64,000 nt of DNA from Parahoeflea halophila (lineage in GTDB: Bacteria; Pseudomonadota; Alphaproteobacteria; Rhizobiales; Rhizobiaceae), in the NCBI RefSeq assembly GCF_900220985.1, contig NZ_OCPC01000001.1:62001-126000 (forward strand). Reading direction: 5' to 3'. The notes under the pieces are model-generated. The model did not search any database. It was not told the origin of the DNA and saw only the letters and a program-made list of their open reading frames with translations. Position numbers and translations under genes: made by a program. Shown here one piece after another: positions 1-8,665 of the stretch (the first letter of the stretch is position 1; each line of letters begins with the position of its first letter).

Positions 1-476
1 TGCTTGGTGTCTGCGCCGCACCGGATGACAGCTACATGACCCTGCGCGGCCTGCGCACCATGGGGATCCGGCTTTCGAGGCACCGGGAAAGCGCTCTCGC
101 GATTGCGCGCGCGCTGGAAGGCATGGCGGGTGTCGCCCGAGTTCTCCACCCGGCTCTGGAGAGCTTTCCCGGCCACGCGCTGTGGAAACGCGACTTCTCC
201 GGCTCCTCGGGCATCTTCTCGATTGTTCTGGATGTGGCCGACACCGATCGCCATCAGGCCAAGGCGCACGCTTTCCTGGACGCACTGGAAATCTTCGGCC
301 TGGGCTATTCCTGGGGTGGCTACGAGAGCCTTGCCGTTCACGCCAACCTCTCCGACAGAACCGTCGCCATGCCTCCCAGGGAGGGCCCGGTCATCCGGCT
401 GCAAATCGGCCTGGAAGATGTTGACGACCTGATGACCGACATCGAGCGCGGTCTCGCTGCCGCAGCGGCGGCCTGA
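1..476 (+). CDS. metC: Cystathionine beta-lyase, C-terminal part (5' end outside window)
   Basis: The reading frame is open from base 3 and continues from outside the window, so only about 157 C-terminal residues are seen. The visible start reads LGVCAAPDDSYMTLRGLRTM, the PDDSY..LRGLRT block typical of Cys/Met-metabolism PLP enzymes of the cystathionine beta-lyase type. Further on, FSIVLD and GYSWGGYESLA match the substrate and PLP-pocket end of the family, and the protein closes with RLQIGLEDVDDL. The enzyme cleaves cystathionine to homocysteine, pyruvate and ammonia in the cytoplasm, in methionine synthesis. The catalytic lysine is outside the window. A cystathionine gamma-lyase or synthase is the main alternative; the SWGGYES motif favours beta-lyase. 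Confidence 0.85.
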   Translation, partial: LGVCAAPDDSYMTLRGLRTMGIRLSRHRESALAIARALEGMAGVARVLHPALESFPGHALWKRDFSGSSGIFSIVLDVADTDRHQAKAHAFLDALEIFGLGYSWGGYESLAVHANLSDRTVAMPPREGPVIRLQIGLEDVDDLMTDIERGLAAAAAA

Positions 477-529
477 TCCGGTCGCGCCCACTGCCGGTCA
501 GGGCGCGCAGTTGGACATGAGCCCGGACC

Positions 530-552
530 GGTGCCGGCAGTCAGCCGGCACC
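530..552 (-). terminator. Perfect inverted repeat at the 3' end of the histidine kinase gene
   Basis: A 9-bp perfect stem (GGTGCCGGC / GCCGGCACC) with a 5-nt loop; the kinase stop codon (TGA on the reverse strand, 541-543) lies in the loop. A second GC-rich stem (CGCGCCC / GGGCGCG, 483-507) follows the metC stop. Neither has a clear U-tract, so intrinsic termination between these convergent genes is only likely. Confidence 0.4.
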
Positions 553-2781
553 TTGTCTCGGCAGTGTAATGACGAACCGCGCACCATCCCGGTATGACGT
601 GTCAAGATGAATGCTGCCGTGGTGGCTTTCGGCAATCCGGCGGCACAGGGCAAGACCTATGCCGGTACCCGAATACAGCTTCTCGTCTGCGTGCAGACGC
701 TGAAAAACGCCGAAAATCCGCTCTGCCTGCTCGGGAGCAATACCGATACCATCATCCTCGACGGTGATCTTGTGACCCTCTCGGTCAGTTTGAGCCTCCA
801 CCCGGATCTCCACGGACGAATCTTGACGGCGGTACTTCAAGGAGTTGGCAAACAGGTTCTGGTACAAGTGGGTAAGGAGAGTGAAATCGCCATAAAGGTC
901 GATGTCCTTTTCAACGATCAGGCTTGCCTGTGCTTCCTCGACATTCACCGACAGATTGGTCCAGGCTTCGTTGAGGGCTTTGGACAACTGGAACTTTTCG
1001 GGATTGATTCGCTGATAGGCCAGCTGCGAATACTCCAACAGGCTGGACGTCATCGCCTCCATCGCTTCACTGCGCTGCGAAATATACCCTGAGAACGTTG
1101 CCAGATCTTCGGCTTTGCCCAGTTTGATGTCTTCGGCAATCATGTCCGCGAACAAGCGGATCTGGCGCAGCGGCGCCTTGAGGTCATGCGACACAACGGC
1201 GCTGAACTGTTCCAGGGCGTTGTTGCGCAATTCAAGTTCGCGCGATTGTCTTGCGATCCGGTTCTGTGCCTCGCGGACCTGGGTGATATCGCGCCCGACC
1301 GAAACCAGCTCCACCGGCTTTCCGTCTTCGAACACCATCAGGTTGGACCACAGACACCAGAGCGTCTCTCCGGTAAGTGAAGGCATCGCCTGTTCGCTGG
1401 TTCTCAACGGCTGTTCGGGAGACAGGCTGGCCAGATGCTCTATCAGCATCGCGCGGTTGGCCTCGGGTACAAAATCGAGGAATTTCCGGCCGATCATCTC
1501 ATCGGCAGGACGACCAACGTAGCGGGCGTAGTGTTCATTCACGTAAGTCAGCGTCGTGTCAGGCTTGGCACGCACGATGAAATCCGGAAGGTTGCGCGCA
1601 AGGGTTTCGAATTCATGCTCTTTCTGCTTGAGCGCACGTTCGATTTCCAATCTTTCCGTCATATCTTCCACGAAAGCCAGGGCAACGGGATCATCGGGAT
1701 CTTCCATGTGCTCGAGCCGCACCCGGCAGGGATAGGTGCTACCATCCTTGCGGCGGTGCATGGTGTCGAAAATCTGGATCTTGCTCTCTGCAGAACCTGT
1801 CGGCGCGATCAGTGCATTCATTTCGTCCTGCGCCGAGCCGGCGATGAAATCCGCGGCGGAAAGTTCGCGCAGTTCTTCCAGGCTGTATTGCAGATTGTCC
1901 CGCGCCGCCTTGTTCGCGCTGACGATTTTGTCCTTTGTCAGACTGAAGAGATAGACTTCCTGGGCGACATTCTCGATGATCTGGCCCAGTCGCTCCGCCT
2001 CATTCTTTGCCTGGCTGAGGATGCTTACATCGGTTCGCACCCCGACATTCAGCCCATCCTCTGCGATCCGCTCTTCGACCAGCAAAGAACGGTTCGTACT
2101 TAACCTTTGAATATAGGGCTTGCTGGGATTTCTGTGTCGCTCCATCCGCCAGGCGACCCAAGCTTCATGCTCTTCCTCGGTCTTGCCGCAATCCGCATAC
2201 TGTCCATGCGCGACACCGTAGCGGATGATTGATTCAAACGTTGCGCCGATCCGCATGGCCGGAGCCGATATCGCATAGATCTCAAAATAGGCGTCGTTGC
2301 ACAGGAGAAGCCGATCCTGCTTGTCAAAGATTATGAACCCCTCGGAAATCGAGGCCAATGCAGTGTTGAGGATCGATTCGGTGCGCCGGTGTTCTTCTCG
2401 CGCCGCTACAGTTTCACTAATGTCGCGCAGAATCGCGACCAGTGCGACAGCCTTGCCGTCCGCATCGAGGATCTTGTTCGCGGTCAATTCTGCGGTGACG
2501 ATGGAACCGTCTTTGCGCAGGAACTGGTATTGGCCGTGAAGTGTTTGGGTAGCCTTGTCCAGCGGAAAGAGGGCTCGCCCCACCTCCCTTGCATCTTCTA
2601 TCGATGCATAGAAATCTCGCGGCCCCAGGCCGAGAAACTCTTCTGCCGAATAACCAAACACCGCGGATGCAGCCGCATTGGAAGCAATCAACTTGCGATC
2701 TGCATCGATGATCATCACCGGGTCGGGCAGCGTTTCGTACAACGCATGCAACAGACTCTCGGGTGAGACCGGCAATCTCAT
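541..2781 (-). CDS. Four-PAS-domain sensor histidine kinase
   Basis: About 746 residues with no obvious signal peptide or membrane segment, so probably a cytoplasmic sensor. Four PAS folds follow one another (about residues 5-130, 135-265, 270-385 and 395-510); several end in the PAC-like signature (AILRDISE, AFVEDMTERL, VSVGRDITQ). A HisKA domain follows with H-box VVSHDLKAPLRQI (His about 530), then a HATPase_c domain with N-box NLFANSLKYR, G1 box DDGIGI, F box and G2 box GTGIGLALC. The H-box and kinase domain resemble the phytochrome-type HPK family. It lies 36 bp downstream of a stand-alone receiver gene and probably phosphorylates that protein. A GTG start 12 nt upstream (2793) is possible; neither start has a strong ribosome site. 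The signal is unknown and no ligand residues were recognised. Confidence 0.9.
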   Translation of the reverse strand: MRLPVSPESLLHALYETLPDPVMIIDADRKLIASNAAASAVFGYSAEEFLGLGPRDFYASIEDAREVGRALFPLDKATQTLHGQYQFLRKDGSIVTAELTANKILDADGKAVALVAILRDISETVAAREEHRRTESILNTALASISEGFIIFDKQDRLLLCNDAYFEIYAISAPAMRIGATFESIIRYGVAHGQYADCGKTEEEHEAWVAWRMERHRNPSKPYIQRLSTNRSLLVEERIAEDGLNVGVRTDVSILSQAKNEAERLGQIIENVAQEVYLFSLTKDKIVSANKAARDNLQYSLEELRELSAADFIAGSAQDEMNALIAPTGSAESKIQIFDTMHRRKDGSTYPCRVRLEHMEDPDDPVALAFVEDMTERLEIERALKQKEHEFETLARNLPDFIVRAKPDTTLTYVNEHYARYVGRPADEMIGRKFLDFVPEANRAMLIEHLASLSPEQPLRTSEQAMPSLTGETLWCLWSNLMVFEDGKPVELVSVGRDITQVREAQNRIARQSRELELRNNALEQFSAVVSHDLKAPLRQIRLFADMIAEDIKLGKAEDLATFSGYISQRSEAMEAMTSSLLEYSQLAYQRINPEKFQLSKALNEAWTNLSVNVEEAQASLIVEKDIDLYGDFTLLTHLYQNLFANSLKYRRQDSSVEIRVEAQTDREGHKITVEDDGIGIAPEQAERIFGVFQRLHADEKLYSGTGIGLALCRRIAESHHGSIHLDTSYRDGARFVITLPRQGAG

Positions 2782-2817
2782 GCTATTCCACACCCAAACT
2801 CAAAAACTTCCGGACCT

Positions 2818-3249
2818 TCACAGGAAATCTTCGGAGCAGGTCTCCGACAATTGGTCTAGTGTGTACTCTTTCAGAATGAAATTGATTACGGTCCCGTCGA
2901 TCTCGTCCTTGCCGATTTTGAAATCGACACCGAATTCCCTGAATTTTTCAAAGTAGCGGCCGCTGATGTCCGAAGATATGATGCCGATCGGCCCGATGAA
3001 GCCTGCACTGCGCAGCTGTGGCGCTGTTTCGCGGAAATCATTGTTGGGGACGAGGCGGTTGTCGAGAAACACCATGTCAACGCCGCCGGCCTTGACCCTC
3101 TCTACTGCGCCACCGATGTCACTGACATATTCCAGATCGATCGATGCATCCTCGGCCGTTTTCAGTTTGCGTTTCAACAGCACATGTTCGGCCGGATCAT
3201 CGTCAACCAGGAGGACCTTCAATAGTGTGCCGTCTTGCTGTGAGCTCAT
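2818..3249 (-). CDS. Single-domain response regulator (receiver only)
   Basis: 143 residues forming one CheY-like receiver and nothing else. The acidic pocket is DDD at 16-18, the predicted phosphoacceptor is Asp63 in VFLDNRL, the conserved Ser/Thr position is in ISSDIS (about 92-93), and Lys114 (or Lys111) in FKIGKDEI would be the conserved lysine. There is no output domain, so it must act by protein contact, as in phosphorelays or Rcp1-type regulators paired with phytochrome-like kinases. A good ribosome site (GGGAGG, 6 nt before ATG) supports the start. It sits between the LuxR gene (19 bp upstream) and the PAS kinase (downstream), all in one direction, so a three-gene operon is likely. 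The partner kinase is inferred from context only. Confidence 0.88.
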   Translation of the reverse strand: MSSQQDGTLLKVLLVDDDPAEHVLLKRKLKTAEDASIDLEYVSDIGGAVERVKAGGVDMVFLDNRLVPNNDFRETAPQLRSAGFIGPIGIISSDISGRYFEKFREFGVDFKIGKDEIDGTVINFILKEYTLDQLSETCSEDFL

Positions 3250-3268
3250 CGATGGCCTCCCGACCGAT

Positions 3269-3958
3269 CTAGGTTATCAAGCCGCTGCGTATGGCTGATG
3301 CCACCATTTGCGCCCGGTTGACAACATGCAGCTTACGCAAAACCGCTGCGATGTACGAATTGACGGTGTGCTCGGACAGACCGAGTATGATGGCGATTTC
3401 GGCGGATGTTTTGCCCTCCGATGTCCAGCGCACGATCTGTATTTCGCGGTCACTGAGTCCACTGATGGAATCAAGGGAGAGGATGACTTCAAAATAGCGC
3501 TGAAAGATCAGCGCAGCGTCGAGCGCAATCAGCGCCAGCGCCTGATGGTCCGGCTTGGCATCCCCCCCAACCAGGATCAGGCAATACCGTTTTCCGGTTG
3601 CCGCGTGCAGCGGCACGATCACCACCGTATCGGAACCGCTGCAGCCGAGGACCTCCGAAGGCGTCTGGCCGAGATCCATCACGCAGGGCGCGGACGACTG
3701 CTGCAGACGGACAAAAACCGGATCGCGTGCATCGATCACCTGAAGCTTGGGGTCTTCGAACCATGAGGCGGGCAGATTGTGCAGCGCATGGACATGCTGC
3801 AAATTGATTCCCTGCTCGTCACTCACCACCTCGGTTACACCGAAATAGGAAAATCCATGGCTTCCAGCCAGGGACTTGAACAACCGGAAAAAATCCATCC
3901 GGTTAACAGCGCGCTCAAGTTCAGGACCCAAATGTAAGACGGTTTCCGTCACCAGCAT
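3269..3958 (-). CDS. LuxR-family regulator with autoinducer-binding-type N domain
   Basis: 229 residues. The N-terminal part (about 15-150) looks like the Autoind_bind fold: FSYFGVTEV, then LPASWFEDPK and DARDPVFV, which resemble the W...DP spacing of AHL-pocket proteins. The C-terminal 65 residues are a GerE helix-turn-helix (LSDREIQIVRWTSEGKTSAEIA, SEHTVNSYI, VNRAQMVASAIRSGLI). Its function is to bind DNA and control transcription. No luxI-type synthase is in the window, so it is a LuxR 'solo' here. It is the first gene of the probable operon with the receiver and PAS kinase, suggesting that the three form one signalling circuit. Whether it binds an AHL is not shown; the pocket residues are only partly canonical. 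Confidence 0.85.
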   Translation of the reverse strand: MLVTETVLHLGPELERAVNRMDFFRLFKSLAGSHGFSYFGVTEVVSDEQGINLQHVHALHNLPASWFEDPKLQVIDARDPVFVRLQQSSAPCVMDLGQTPSEVLGCSGSDTVVIVPLHAATGKRYCLILVGGDAKPDHQALALIALDAALIFQRYFEVILSLDSISGLSDREIQIVRWTSEGKTSAEIAIILGLSEHTVNSYIAAVLRKLHVVNRAQMVASAIRSGLIT

Positions 3959-4385
3959 ATTGTCACTTTCGAATCAGATCCTGTAATAATGCCTAATATT
4001 CCACAGTGCCCCTGCTTTATACAGTTCTTCTTATAAGCTATTTCAGCAAAACTGAAAATGCCGCGAATGCCAGGTATTTCATGCTTTTGACCGCCCGGTT
4101 GCCACACCCATGCAGGCATCAGCTGCAAAATGTTTGGAGTGGGGGGTTCCAACGCGATTTTCAACGCGCCCTCTCACCATCACTTGTGGTGGGCCCACTT
4201 GCGAGTTGATGACCCGATAAGGCCGCCGCACTGCCGCGCCATGGCCGGTCTCGACACCAAAAGATCGCCCTCCACGCCCCCGCAAGCCAATGTCTGCCAA
4301 CAGACAGGATTCTGGAGGGATTTGCACCTGCTTGGAAAAGCCGGGATGTGCGCAAGAAATCAAACGAATACAATGCACAAGATAG
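3959..4385. other. Intergenic region upstream of the luxR operon
   Basis: No convincing gene. Bases 3959-4080 are clearly AT-richer than the surroundings and should hold the operon promoter. They include a loose CTGT...ACAG dyad (3981-4006) and a small TTTCAG/CTGAAA stem (about 4042-4058). Bases 4080-4385 hold only short ORFs that look random, and I see no structure there. Confidence 0.5.
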
Positions 4386-4462
4386 TGGCGACCCCTGCAG
4401 GATTCGAACCTGCGACCGTCGGCTTAGAAGGCCGGTGCTCTATCCAGCTGAGCTAAGGGGCC
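4386..4462 (-). tRNA. tRNA-Arg (anticodon TCT)
   Basis: Reverse-strand cloverleaf of 77 nt including an encoded CCA. The acceptor arm is GGCCCCT / AGGGGTC. The D-arm AGCTCAGCTGGATAGAGC, anticodon loop CTTCTAA and T-arm GGTTCGAATCC are all present. The outermost anticodon-stem pair looks like a C-A mismatch as read. It decodes AGA and possibly AGG arginine codons. Confidence 0.95.
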
Positions 4463-4499
4463 GTCGGCGGTTTGCTGCCTGGGCAAACCGTGGCAACGA

Positions 4500-4805
4500 C
4501 TAGTGGGTCCAGGGTTGACGGCGGTCAAAACGGAAATTGTCGGCGTACACCACCCGGCGGCGTTTGGCTTCCTGGGGCTCGATGACACGATAGGCGAGAC
4601 CGTTGCGCGTGGCATAGGCGACGGCCGCTTCGCGGGTTTCGAACCTCATCCGGATCTGGCTTTTCATGTCGGCGGAGGAAGTGTAGCCCATCATCGGGTC
4701 AATGCTGCGCGGCTTTTCCTGCTCGAAGTCAAGAACCCAGTCCAGGCTCTTGGCCTTGCCGGATTGCATGGCAGTCTTTGCGGGACGGTAGATTTTCGCA
4801 GTCAT
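4500..4805 (-). CDS. NDUFS4-type NADH dehydrogenase (complex I) accessory subunit
   Basis: 101 residues matching the ETC_C1_NDUFS4 family. Recognisable parts are the start KIYRPAKTAMQSGK, the block WVLDFE...RSIDPMMGYTSSADM, then RMRFETREAAVAYATRNGLAYRV, and the end YADNFRFDRRQPWTH. In mitochondria this is the 18-kDa AQDQ subunit at the N-module of complex I; alphaproteobacteria carry the same small protein as a peripheral subunit of the proton-pumping NADH:quinone oxidoreductase. It is cytoplasmic-face, with no signal or membrane helix. It stands alone between two tRNA genes, far from a nuo operon, as is usual for this subunit. Confidence 0.92.
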   Translation of the reverse strand: MTAKIYRPAKTAMQSGKAKSLDWVLDFEQEKPRSIDPMMGYTSSADMKSQIRMRFETREAAVAYATRNGLAYRVIEPQEAKRRRVVYADNFRFDRRQPWTH

Positions 4806-4895
4806 GTCCCAATCCTCTTCATGACGGCGCCCGCCCCGGAAGGCGGATTGCGGCGCCTTGCTGCAAGACGTCCGGAAACCGGACGCCGGAATGAA

Positions 4896-4972
<77 letters not shown>

Positions 4973-5054
4973 ACTGCCAAAGGCGTGACCCGGATACACC
5001 GGAACGCAGTGGCCCGCAACTCCAAATCGACGCTAAATTCACCTAACCGGAAAT

Positions 5055-5519
5055 TCAGTCGCCGATCGCTCGGTGGCGCACCAGGTCGCCAACCGATATT
5101 CCCCGCGGCGAGGCCGTTCCGCCATTCAATTCCAGCACATAGCGCACCGGGCTGACGGAGGGGATGATGGTCTCCGAATACGGTTCGGTCCGCTCGGCGA
5201 TTCGAACCACTGTGCCGCTTTCGTCGATAAACAGCATATCCAGCGGCAGCGGAGTGTTCTTCATCCACATCAGCACTTTCCGGGTCTGGTCGAACTTGAA
5301 CAGCATGCCGTGGTCAGCCGCCATGCTTGTCCGGTTCATCAACCCGCTGGCGCGGTCTGCAGGCGTCAGCGCCAGTTCCACTGAAAATTCGACGGGGCCG
5401 CTCCCGGTCTCGATCACCAGCGGTTCGGGATCTGTCGGCAGCACTTTCGCAATCGCCGGCGCGGCGAAAAACACCAGAAGAGAGAGAAAAATCAGCGCGA
5501 GGCGTTGTAAACTGCCCAT
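5055..5519 (-). CDS. DUF192 family exported protein
   Basis: About 154 residues. An N-terminal signal peptide (MGSLQRLALIFLSLLVFFAAPAIA) is followed by a DUF192 domain (about residues 40-150). Family hallmarks are VELALTPADRASGLMNRTSM, GMLFKFDQTRKVLMWMKNT, PLDMLFID and VRYVLELNGG. The protein is predicted to be periplasmic or membrane-attached; the biochemical role of the family is unknown. The chosen start lies 7 bp after the stop of the upstream cold-shock gene. An upstream in-frame start (5552) would overlap that gene and put a charged stretch before the signal peptide, so it was rejected. Probably co-transcribed with the cold-shock gene. Confidence 0.85.
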   Translation of the reverse strand: MGSLQRLALIFLSLLVFFAAPAIAKVLPTDPEPLVIETGSGPVEFSVELALTPADRASGLMNRTSMAADHGMLFKFDQTRKVLMWMKNTPLPLDMLFIDESGTVVRIAERTEPYSETIIPSVSPVRYVLELNGGTASPRGISVGDLVRHRAIGD

Positions 5520-5526
5520 TGCCCGC

Positions 5527-6102
5527 TCAGTGCGAATTTGGGATCGGCGCATCTATGTCGGGATGGATTTCCGCCGCCATCAGGCCCTTGTCGCCGTCGC
5601 CGAAGCGGACAAGCACGACCTGTCCCGGGCGCAGTTCGGCCAGGCCGTAGCGTCTCAACGTCTCCATGTGAATGAAGATGTCTTCGGTCCCCTCACCCCG
5701 GGTCAGAAAGCCGAATCCCTTGGTGCGGTTGAACCACTTGACGATCGCCCGCTCGAGGCCGCTCGACGGCTTGACCTGCACATGGGTCCGCACCGGCGGC
5801 AACTGCGAGGGGTGCACTGCGGTCGAAGTGTCCATCGAGAGAATGCGGAAGGTCTGATATCCACGTTCCCGCTTCTGGATCAGGCAAACGACGCGGGTGC
5901 CTTCAAGAACGGTCTGGTATCCGTCGCGGCGCAGGCATGTCACATGCAGGAGAACATCCTCCATGCCGTTGTCCGGTATGATGAAGCCGAACCCCTTGGC
6001 AACGTCGAACCACTTTATGACGCCGGTAATCTCGATGAGATCGACAGGATCACCTAGTGCTTCCGTACCAGCCTGGTCTTTTTCTGAGGACCTTTCCCCC
6101 AT
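5527..6102 (-). CDS. Double cold-shock-domain protein
   Basis: 191 residues with two cold-shock (OB-fold) domains. The first (about 25-90) contains [18 protein letters not shown] and DVLLH. The second (about 117-182) contains [18 protein letters not shown] and [11 protein letters not shown]. Both keep the RNP1-like KGFGF nucleic-acid-binding motif. Two-domain proteins of this type are common in alphaproteobacteria and bind RNA or single-stranded DNA as chaperones or stress regulators, unlike the 70-residue CspA of E. coli. The linker is acidic to neutral. It is first in a likely two-gene unit with the DUF192 gene, and an AT-rich upstream region (6103-6180) probably holds its promoter. Confidence 0.9.
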   Translation of the reverse strand: MGERSSEKDQAGTEALGDPVDLIEITGVIKWFDVAKGFGFIIPDNGMEDVLLHVTCLRRDGYQTVLEGTRVVCLIQKRERGYQTFRILSMDTSTAVHPSQLPPVRTHVQVKPSSGLERAIVKWFNRTKGFGFLTRGEGTEDIFIHMETLRRYGLAELRPGQVVLVRFGDGDKGLMAAEIHPDIDAPIPNSH

Positions 6103-6292
6103 CCGGATGCCTCTCCAATACGCGCCACAAACAAATGAAGTGATTCTTGATTAAAACATTAACATTGTATTGCGAGGGCAGCGCAAGCCCCGCAGGAAAA
6201 CTTGTTCATTCGTCCCCTTTTATCAGATTGGCGTTGTCTCGAGCGCGATTCCGCCTATTTTCCAGCCATTCAAGAATCATGAGGTAAAGCCA

Positions 6293-6733
6293 ATGCGTTA
6301 TCTGCACACGATGGTCCGCGTCGCCGACGTCGAGGCCTCGCTGGATTTCTACTGCAACAAGATGGGACTTGTGGAAATTCGCCGTCACGAAAGCGAAGCC
6401 GGCCGGTTCACGCTGATTTTTCTCGCCGCGCCCGAGGACAAGGAGCGGGCGATGGCAGATCAGGCCCCCTTGCTCGAGCTCACCTACAACTGGGACCCGG
6501 AAGAATATGATGGCGGCCGCAACTTCGGCCACCTCGCCTATGTTGTCGACAATATCTACGATCTCTGCCAGTCGTTGCAGGACAAGGGCGTGACCATCAA
6601 TCGTCCGCCGCGGGACGGTCATATGGCCTTTGTCCGCTCGCCCGACGGCATTTCCATCGAGCTTCTGCAGAAGGGCGATCCGCTCGAGCCGGCAGAACCC
6701 TGGAAGTCGATGGAAAACACCGGCAGCTGGTAA
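6293..6733 (+). CDS. gloA: Lactoylglutathione lyase (glyoxalase I)
   Basis: 146 residues, the usual length for bacterial GloA. The metal ligands are in the expected places: His5 (RYLHTMVRV), Glu62 (LLELTYNW), His80 (FGHLAYVV) and Glu123 (ISIELLQ). This is the His/Glu/His/Glu pattern of the nickel/cobalt-type bacterial enzyme. It converts the hemithioacetal of methylglyoxal and glutathione to S-lactoylglutathione in the cytoplasm. The ATG at 6293 has a good ribosome site (GAGGTAAA), whereas the frame open further upstream (to 6170) encodes nothing like the family. It is monocistronic, with a GC-rich hairpin after the stop. Confidence 0.95.
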   Translation: MRYLHTMVRVADVEASLDFYCNKMGLVEIRRHESEAGRFTLIFLAAPEDKERAMADQAPLLELTYNWDPEEYDGGRNFGHLAYVVDNIYDLCQSLQDKGVTINRPPRDGHMAFVRSPDGISIELLQKGDPLEPAEPWKSMENTGSW

Positions 6734-6744
6734 CGGCGCGAGCA

Positions 6745-6772
6745 GGCCCGGCTTCAACCTAGCCGGGCCTTC
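6745..6772 (+). terminator. Hairpin after gloA
   Basis: 9-bp perfect stem (GGCCCGGCT / AGCCGGGCC) with a 7-nt loop, 12 bp after the gloA stop. The trailing sequence (TTC) is only weakly U-rich. A further dyad, CTAGTC-TAGG-GACTAG, lies at 6803-6818. Confidence 0.5.
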
Positions 6773-6956
6773 AAGGCGCAAGGCTCACGCAACGAAGCCA
6801 GGCTAGTCTAGGGACTAGGGCCATGCTTTCGCCGCATTTGCGACGCATCGCATGCATTTGGCGCTGATGCCGAAGAGCCTTTTCAGGCAAACGGCTTTGT
6901 CCGTTTACAAGAACGTCGCAAATGAGTAGGCATTTTCAAGACCTTCGGGTCTGGCA

Positions 6957-8171
6957 ATGCAAGATCACATCCGGGGGCTCCAGAGTTTGCAGACAGGCGG
7001 ATACAAAGCAGCCATCAGGCGCAATACCACGCGGGCGTTGCTTCTGACCGGTGCAGCGATTGTTCTAAGCGGATGCGTGTCAACTGCTGATCCCGCCATG
7101 TTCACCACGCAGGGCTTTGCTCCCGGTTCTCCGGAGATGTTCGACGGCATCGTCAGCTCGGATGAGTCCGCAATCATGTATGCGGACGCCCAGGCAGCTG
7201 CCGAGACTGCTCCCGGTGTTCCTCTTCCCCTCCCCTCTCCCAACGCCTCTGACGCGTCGGCACGCATGCCAGATGCAGCTGCTGCGCAGATCGATCCCGC
7301 CCCCGGCCAGTCGGTCGTCATGGCGAACACCGCCGTCGACGCGCTCAACCGCGGCATCACCCAGAGCCAACCGGCCCAGTCGGTTGCCAATCTTTATGGC
7401 ACACCCTCCGCTCCGGCCCCCGCCAGCGTAGCACTGCAGGACAGCCAGCCTGCCCCGCCAGCGCAACCGATGCAAACAGAGACAGCATCAGCCGACACGG
7501 CTCCGGTTGACACCGATTCGGAAGTCGACACACCTGCGCCACAGGTCCAGGAACTGGCAGTGGTTGCGCCGCCGAAGAAAAAATCCATATTCGCGCGCAT
7601 GTTCGCCTCACCCAAGCCCTCGGCCAAGAATGCGCCGGCAGGAACTACAAAACGGGTGGTGACACGCGACAGCGCCCCGGTGACCGCCGCCTCCGCCGGG
7701 TCCGACGCACTGCCTGGCGTAAAGCTGGCATCAATGTTCGACAATGGGTCTTCTTCGTCCGCAAACGCCGAATACGGGCAGATCCAGCTGGCATCCGCCG
7801 CGGGTCTGGCTCGCCTTGCACCCAACGGGCTGCATCTGCAGACCGACAAGGTGCAGGTCGACTGCTTCAAGCCCCGGCTCGTGCGCACGCTCAAGGCCAT
7901 CGAGCGGCATTACGGTCGTCCCGTTGTGGTCACCTCCGGCTATCGCAGCCCGAAGCACAATCGCCGGATCGGCGGAGCTTCGGGATCGCGCCACACCTCC
8001 TGCGAGGCAGCCGACGTCCAGGTCGAAGGCGTTTCAAAGTGGCAGCTTGCCAAGTACCTGCGTTCCATGCCCGGCCGTGGTGGCGTGGGAACCTACTGCC
8101 ACACCGAATCCGTTCACATCGACATCGGAAACACCCGTGACTGGAACTGGCGCTGCCGTCGCCGCAAGTGA
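6957..8171 (+). CDS. Lipoprotein with C-terminal M15-type (DUF882/YcbK-like) peptidase domain
   Basis: 404 residues. The N-terminus has a basic stretch, a hydrophobic segment and the lipobox LSGC (Cys40), so the protein should be lipid-anchored in the envelope. Residues 45-280 are low-complexity, rich in Ala, Pro, Ser and Thr, and look like a disordered linker. The last 120 residues form a peptidase M15_3 domain: VVVTSGYRSPKHNRRIGGASGSRHTSCEAADV, then YCHTESVHIDIG, with the SxHxxxxAxD and HxD zinc motifs. The role is probably murein trimming (D,D- or L,D-carboxypeptidase-like). The signal peptide has an unusually long N-region, but no later Met fits. No operon partner. Confidence 0.82.
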   Translation: MQDHIRGLQSLQTGGYKAAIRRNTTRALLLTGAAIVLSGCVSTADPAMFTTQGFAPGSPEMFDGIVSSDESAIMYADAQAAAETAPGVPLPLPSPNASDASARMPDAAAAQIDPAPGQSVVMANTAVDALNRGITQSQPAQSVANLYGTPSAPAPASVALQDSQPAPPAQPMQTETASADTAPVDTDSEVDTPAPQVQELAVVAPPKKKSIFARMFASPKPSAKNAPAGTTKRVVTRDSAPVTAASAGSDALPGVKLASMFDNGSSSSANAEYGQIQLASAAGLARLAPNGLHLQTDKVQVDCFKPRLVRTLKAIERHYGRPVVVTSGYRSPKHNRRIGGASGSRHTSCEAADVQVEGVSKWQLAKYLRSMPGRGGVGTYCHTESVHIDIGNTRDWNWRCRRRK

Positions 8172-8326
8172 ATTGGTCACTGATTTCACCGCCTGAGGCG
8201 CTCTTCCCCTGGGGCAGTTTCACAGCAGAAAAAAAACTTCATCTGGATGTCATTTTTTTCGCTCAAAACGCAATTATGCGCTTGCGGTCCTAAAACGGTC
8301 TGACTATAAGACGCCCACAGTGTTAC

Positions 8327-8401
8327 GCGCCCTTCGTCTATCGGTTAGGACGCCAGATTTTCATTCTGGAAAGAGGGGTTCGACTCCCCTAGGGCGTACC
8401 A
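8327..8401 (+). tRNA. tRNA-Glu (anticodon TTC)
   Basis: 75-nt cloverleaf with encoded CCA. The acceptor GCGCCCT / AGGGCGT has a G-U first pair. The anticodon loop ATTTTCATT carries TTC, and the T-arm is GGGGTTCGACTCCCC. It decodes GAA and GAG and, as charged Glu-tRNA, also feeds tetrapyrrole synthesis in alphaproteobacteria that use the C5 route. The 264 bp that follow hold no gene I can support. Confidence 0.96.
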
Positions 8402-8665
8402 CTGCTTCCAAGCCTTCCGCTTGATTTCCCCTTTGAAAACCTAGACTTATCTGGCGCTGGGTCCTTTGCTCTCGGCATGTTGTCCGGTGCTCTCACGCGT
8501 CCGCAACGCTCATCGCACCACGCAGCTATTCAGGTCTTGCCGGGCGGTCGGTCCGGGATAAATTACGGCTGCTCTTCGGCGCACATACCTATGACAGCCG
8601 GGTCCAAACGGTGGCTTAGTCGGAACCCCGCAGCCGCTGCTCAAACATTCCGGAAATGTGGATTC

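Noticed and set aside
4130-4456. 108-codon frame beside tRNA-Arg
   Set aside because: Its end runs through the tRNA gene (the ATPAGFEPAT peptide is the usual translation of a tRNA); not coding.
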